DNA of 64,000 nt from Panulirus ornatus. Its lineage: Eukaryota > Arthropoda > Malacostraca > Decapoda > Palinuridae. A program made the position numbers and the translations under genes. Below, piece after piece: positions 62,085 through 64,000 of the stretch; positions within the stretch are counted from its first letter, which is position 1; every line of letters starts with the position of its first letter. The notes under the pieces were generated by a model, which saw only the letters and a list, made by a program, of their open reading frames with translations, did not search any database and was not told where the DNA came from. The stretch covers positions 1,725,197-1,789,196 of the forward strand of contig NC_092231.1 in the NCBI RefSeq assembly GCF_036320965.1. The letters are read 5' to 3'.

Positions 62085-62315
62085 GACTCTCTTGAGCACA
62101 GCGGTACGACTGTTAGATACCCCTTAACGGTCAGGTCAAAGGCCATCATGCTGTAGGGTCGTAATGTTCTCAAGGGGTCTTAGTAACCGTCATGCTGAAT
62201 GGGTCGTTCCGCCGTTCTAAAAAGGTTTTAACGTCGTTCTGTGAGGGTCGTTCCGTCATACTCGAGGGTCGTAAACAGTCGTTTTGCAAGGGTCGTGTCG
62301 TGGTGCGCGAGGGAT
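62085..62315. mobile_element. Palindromic element copy, right arm expanded
   Basis: The left arm is CTTGAGCACAGCGGTACGAC. The core CCCTTAACGGTCAGGTCAAA is followed by GGCCATCATG. The right arm has five or six GGGTCGT words with spacing near 21-25 bp. AGGTCA-A-AGGCCA (62133-62145) is a one-mismatch DR1. Confidence 0.72.
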
Positions 62316-64000
62316 CAAGCAAGTGTATAACCCGTGTTGTAGCAAAACAGAGAACGACTCCACCACAGCCAGGTCTCTGCTCCAGCCACCACCAGCAGAC
62401 GTCATGACACGATCCCCCCAAACCGGGTTAATGACTAGATGAAACCTCGCCTGTCGTTTAGGTCTTTCCTGCGATAGAATTTGTATGCGATTTAATGGAG
62501 AGAAAATGTGGGGTCATTAGCCCTAATTTGGCTAATTGGAGGAGGTTGGTGGAAAAGGGGGTGTGGGGGGGTCGGCCCTGTGGGGCGCGTTTGACCTAGA
62601 TCTGTACGTAGTGCCGATTGGAGGCGCCAGCTGTGTGTTGACCTCCCGGGCAAGCATCGCGTGTAAGCCAGTACCTCCCATTGTCTGAGGCACTGACGAC
62701 CTTCCTTGCATGAGGCGGATTCACTTCTCTGCCACAACACGTTGCTCTGAGTACACGTAAACCGCACCAGAGTTCGAGGTTTGCAGTAGACTCTGTTATG
62801 GCATTATCGCAGATCTGAGGCATCGTCGTCATGATCATCGTGATCCGTGAAAGTCATCAAAGAATCGCAGTTAGGGAGGGCAGCAGCTGGCCACCTGCAA
62901 CCTTGCCTTCAGAAGATGTAATTATTGGCAGCGAGGCTGATGATTACACCTTCCGTGTTGTAATCAGTTCAGGGGGACTTGGATGATTATCGAGGTGAAC
63001 GTTCAGTCGTACACAGATCTGTATACCGTATCTGTACAAGAATGGGATTGAGTATGATGTTCGCCCGGAGGTTAATGTCCTGTTGTTGAGAAATGCGTTA
63101 GTTTATATCCTGGAGCACGACGATGGGAGGAGCCCTGGGCACGATGCCTGGCCTTTGACCTAAGCCTTAAGGGCTGTGTGATGGATGGAGCCCGAGCGCG
63201 GGTGGGTGGCCATAGCACCTTGGCTGATGGTTGAGGTCATGACCGGAGGCTTGCATGGGACGGTGGTCCGCCACACCTGGCACTGGCGGCCTGGGTGCGA
63301 TCATGTTGGACATGTCTCCATCAGTAAACAACGGCTGTGAAGCACCTGCCGGCCAGGGATATTGCCTATCTCTCTGTGTGAAGCATGCACACACACACAC
63401 ACCACACACGTACGTCGGCCTTGAGCATACCTTGGGTTGATACTGCTGTGCACGCTATCACTGGAGGGTCACGTTTTGCTGCGTGCTCTTATGATGGATG
63501 GGTTTGGGAGACGTATGGTCGTTACTGGAGCCGGAGTAGACCAGTAGAAGCTGTGGTCCTTCATGAGGAGACCGGTATTACTGTGGGAACGCTCTCGTGC
63601 CCTTGGTATAGTTCCCTCAACGATTACAGTCTTCACTCATGATATATTAACTACCTTAGCAGACCCTTTCCCTTATACCTTTACCCACCTGGCCTGGCGC
63701 GGCGCGGGTCCCTCCCCTGCCATACATATCCCTTCTAGTGAAAGGCGACGAAGCCGATCCGTCTGACCGCGTGGTGGCTGCTGTACACTTCCCTCACCAG
63801 CAGCGTCGCGTCTTAGGCTAGATGGATGAGCGGCTGTAGATGACAGCCAGGCAGGTGATCGGTGCCTCGTAATGGATGTGTCAGAATACCTGGATGGCAA
63901 CAGGTTCCCTCTCCCTCATGCTTGATGGATGACCGGTGAGGGATGACGCACTGTATACCAGGCGGCCTGACTGGCCAGGTGGTAACATGGGAGAGTCAGG
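62316..64000. other. No gene recognised
   Basis: Short frames only, plus the palindromic element at 63095 and a CA tract at about 63388. Confidence 0.55.
63095..63185. mobile_element. Palindromic element copy (left half and core)
   Basis: TTATATCCTGGAGCACGACG, GGGCACGATGCCTGGCCTTT, then GACCTAAGCCTTAAGGGCTG. The first bases resemble the TTAACCCC...GAGCACGACG end of better copies. Confidence 0.6.

Overview
This window looks like a gene-poor, repeat-dense stretch of arthropod nuclear DNA, most likely from a decapod crustacean. That is an inference. It rests on the density of long di-nucleotide tracts (CT/GA, AT, CA), on LINE and LTR remnants of a style I associate with decapods, and on one well-conserved animal exon flanked by large introns. 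There are no bacterial operons, CRISPR arrays or rRNA genes.

Only one coding segment is secure. It is a 122-bp exon at 50470-50591 (+) encoding the P-loop of a class II non-muscle myosin heavy chain (zipper type). Its splice acceptor, donor and phases are clear. A candidate 42/45-bp in-phase microexon lies about 7 kb downstream (57594/57597-57638). It sits where a cassette insert in myosin loop 1 would be expected, but this is unproven. No other myosin exon was recognised, so most of the window is probably intron or intergenic DNA.

Layout: 1-11 kb has simple repeats, a short TG...CA element at 2462-2777, a tRNA-derived SINE head near 5030-5112 and several minisatellites. 11.2-12.4 kb is an AT-rich hAT-like non-autonomous element. 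14.8-30.4 kb holds long CT, GA and AT tracts, tandem repeats, and a 932-bp solo LTR-like insertion that splits an AT tract. 30.9-33.0 kb is a striking homogeneous 34-bp satellite (61 canonical units). 34-41 kb carries two dispersed repeat families and a decayed LINE. 41.9-45.4 kb has an old minisatellite, LINE tail fragments and a 5'-truncated LINE with a 426-codon open reverse transcriptase frame. 47-64 kb contains the myosin exon(s), more microsatellites, an inverted pair of SINE heads and many copies of a palindromic element.

The most interesting pattern is this palindromic short element, seen in at least 14 diverged copies. Its arms are tandem 21-bp words (beginning GTACGACCCTTG), its centre is a self-complementary core (GGCCTTTGACCTGACCCTT followed by its reverse complement), and its better ends read TTAA-CCCC...GGGG-TTAA. 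I interpret it as a foldback MITE-like family, possibly piggyBac-related by target site. Some copies carry near-DR1 nuclear-receptor motifs.
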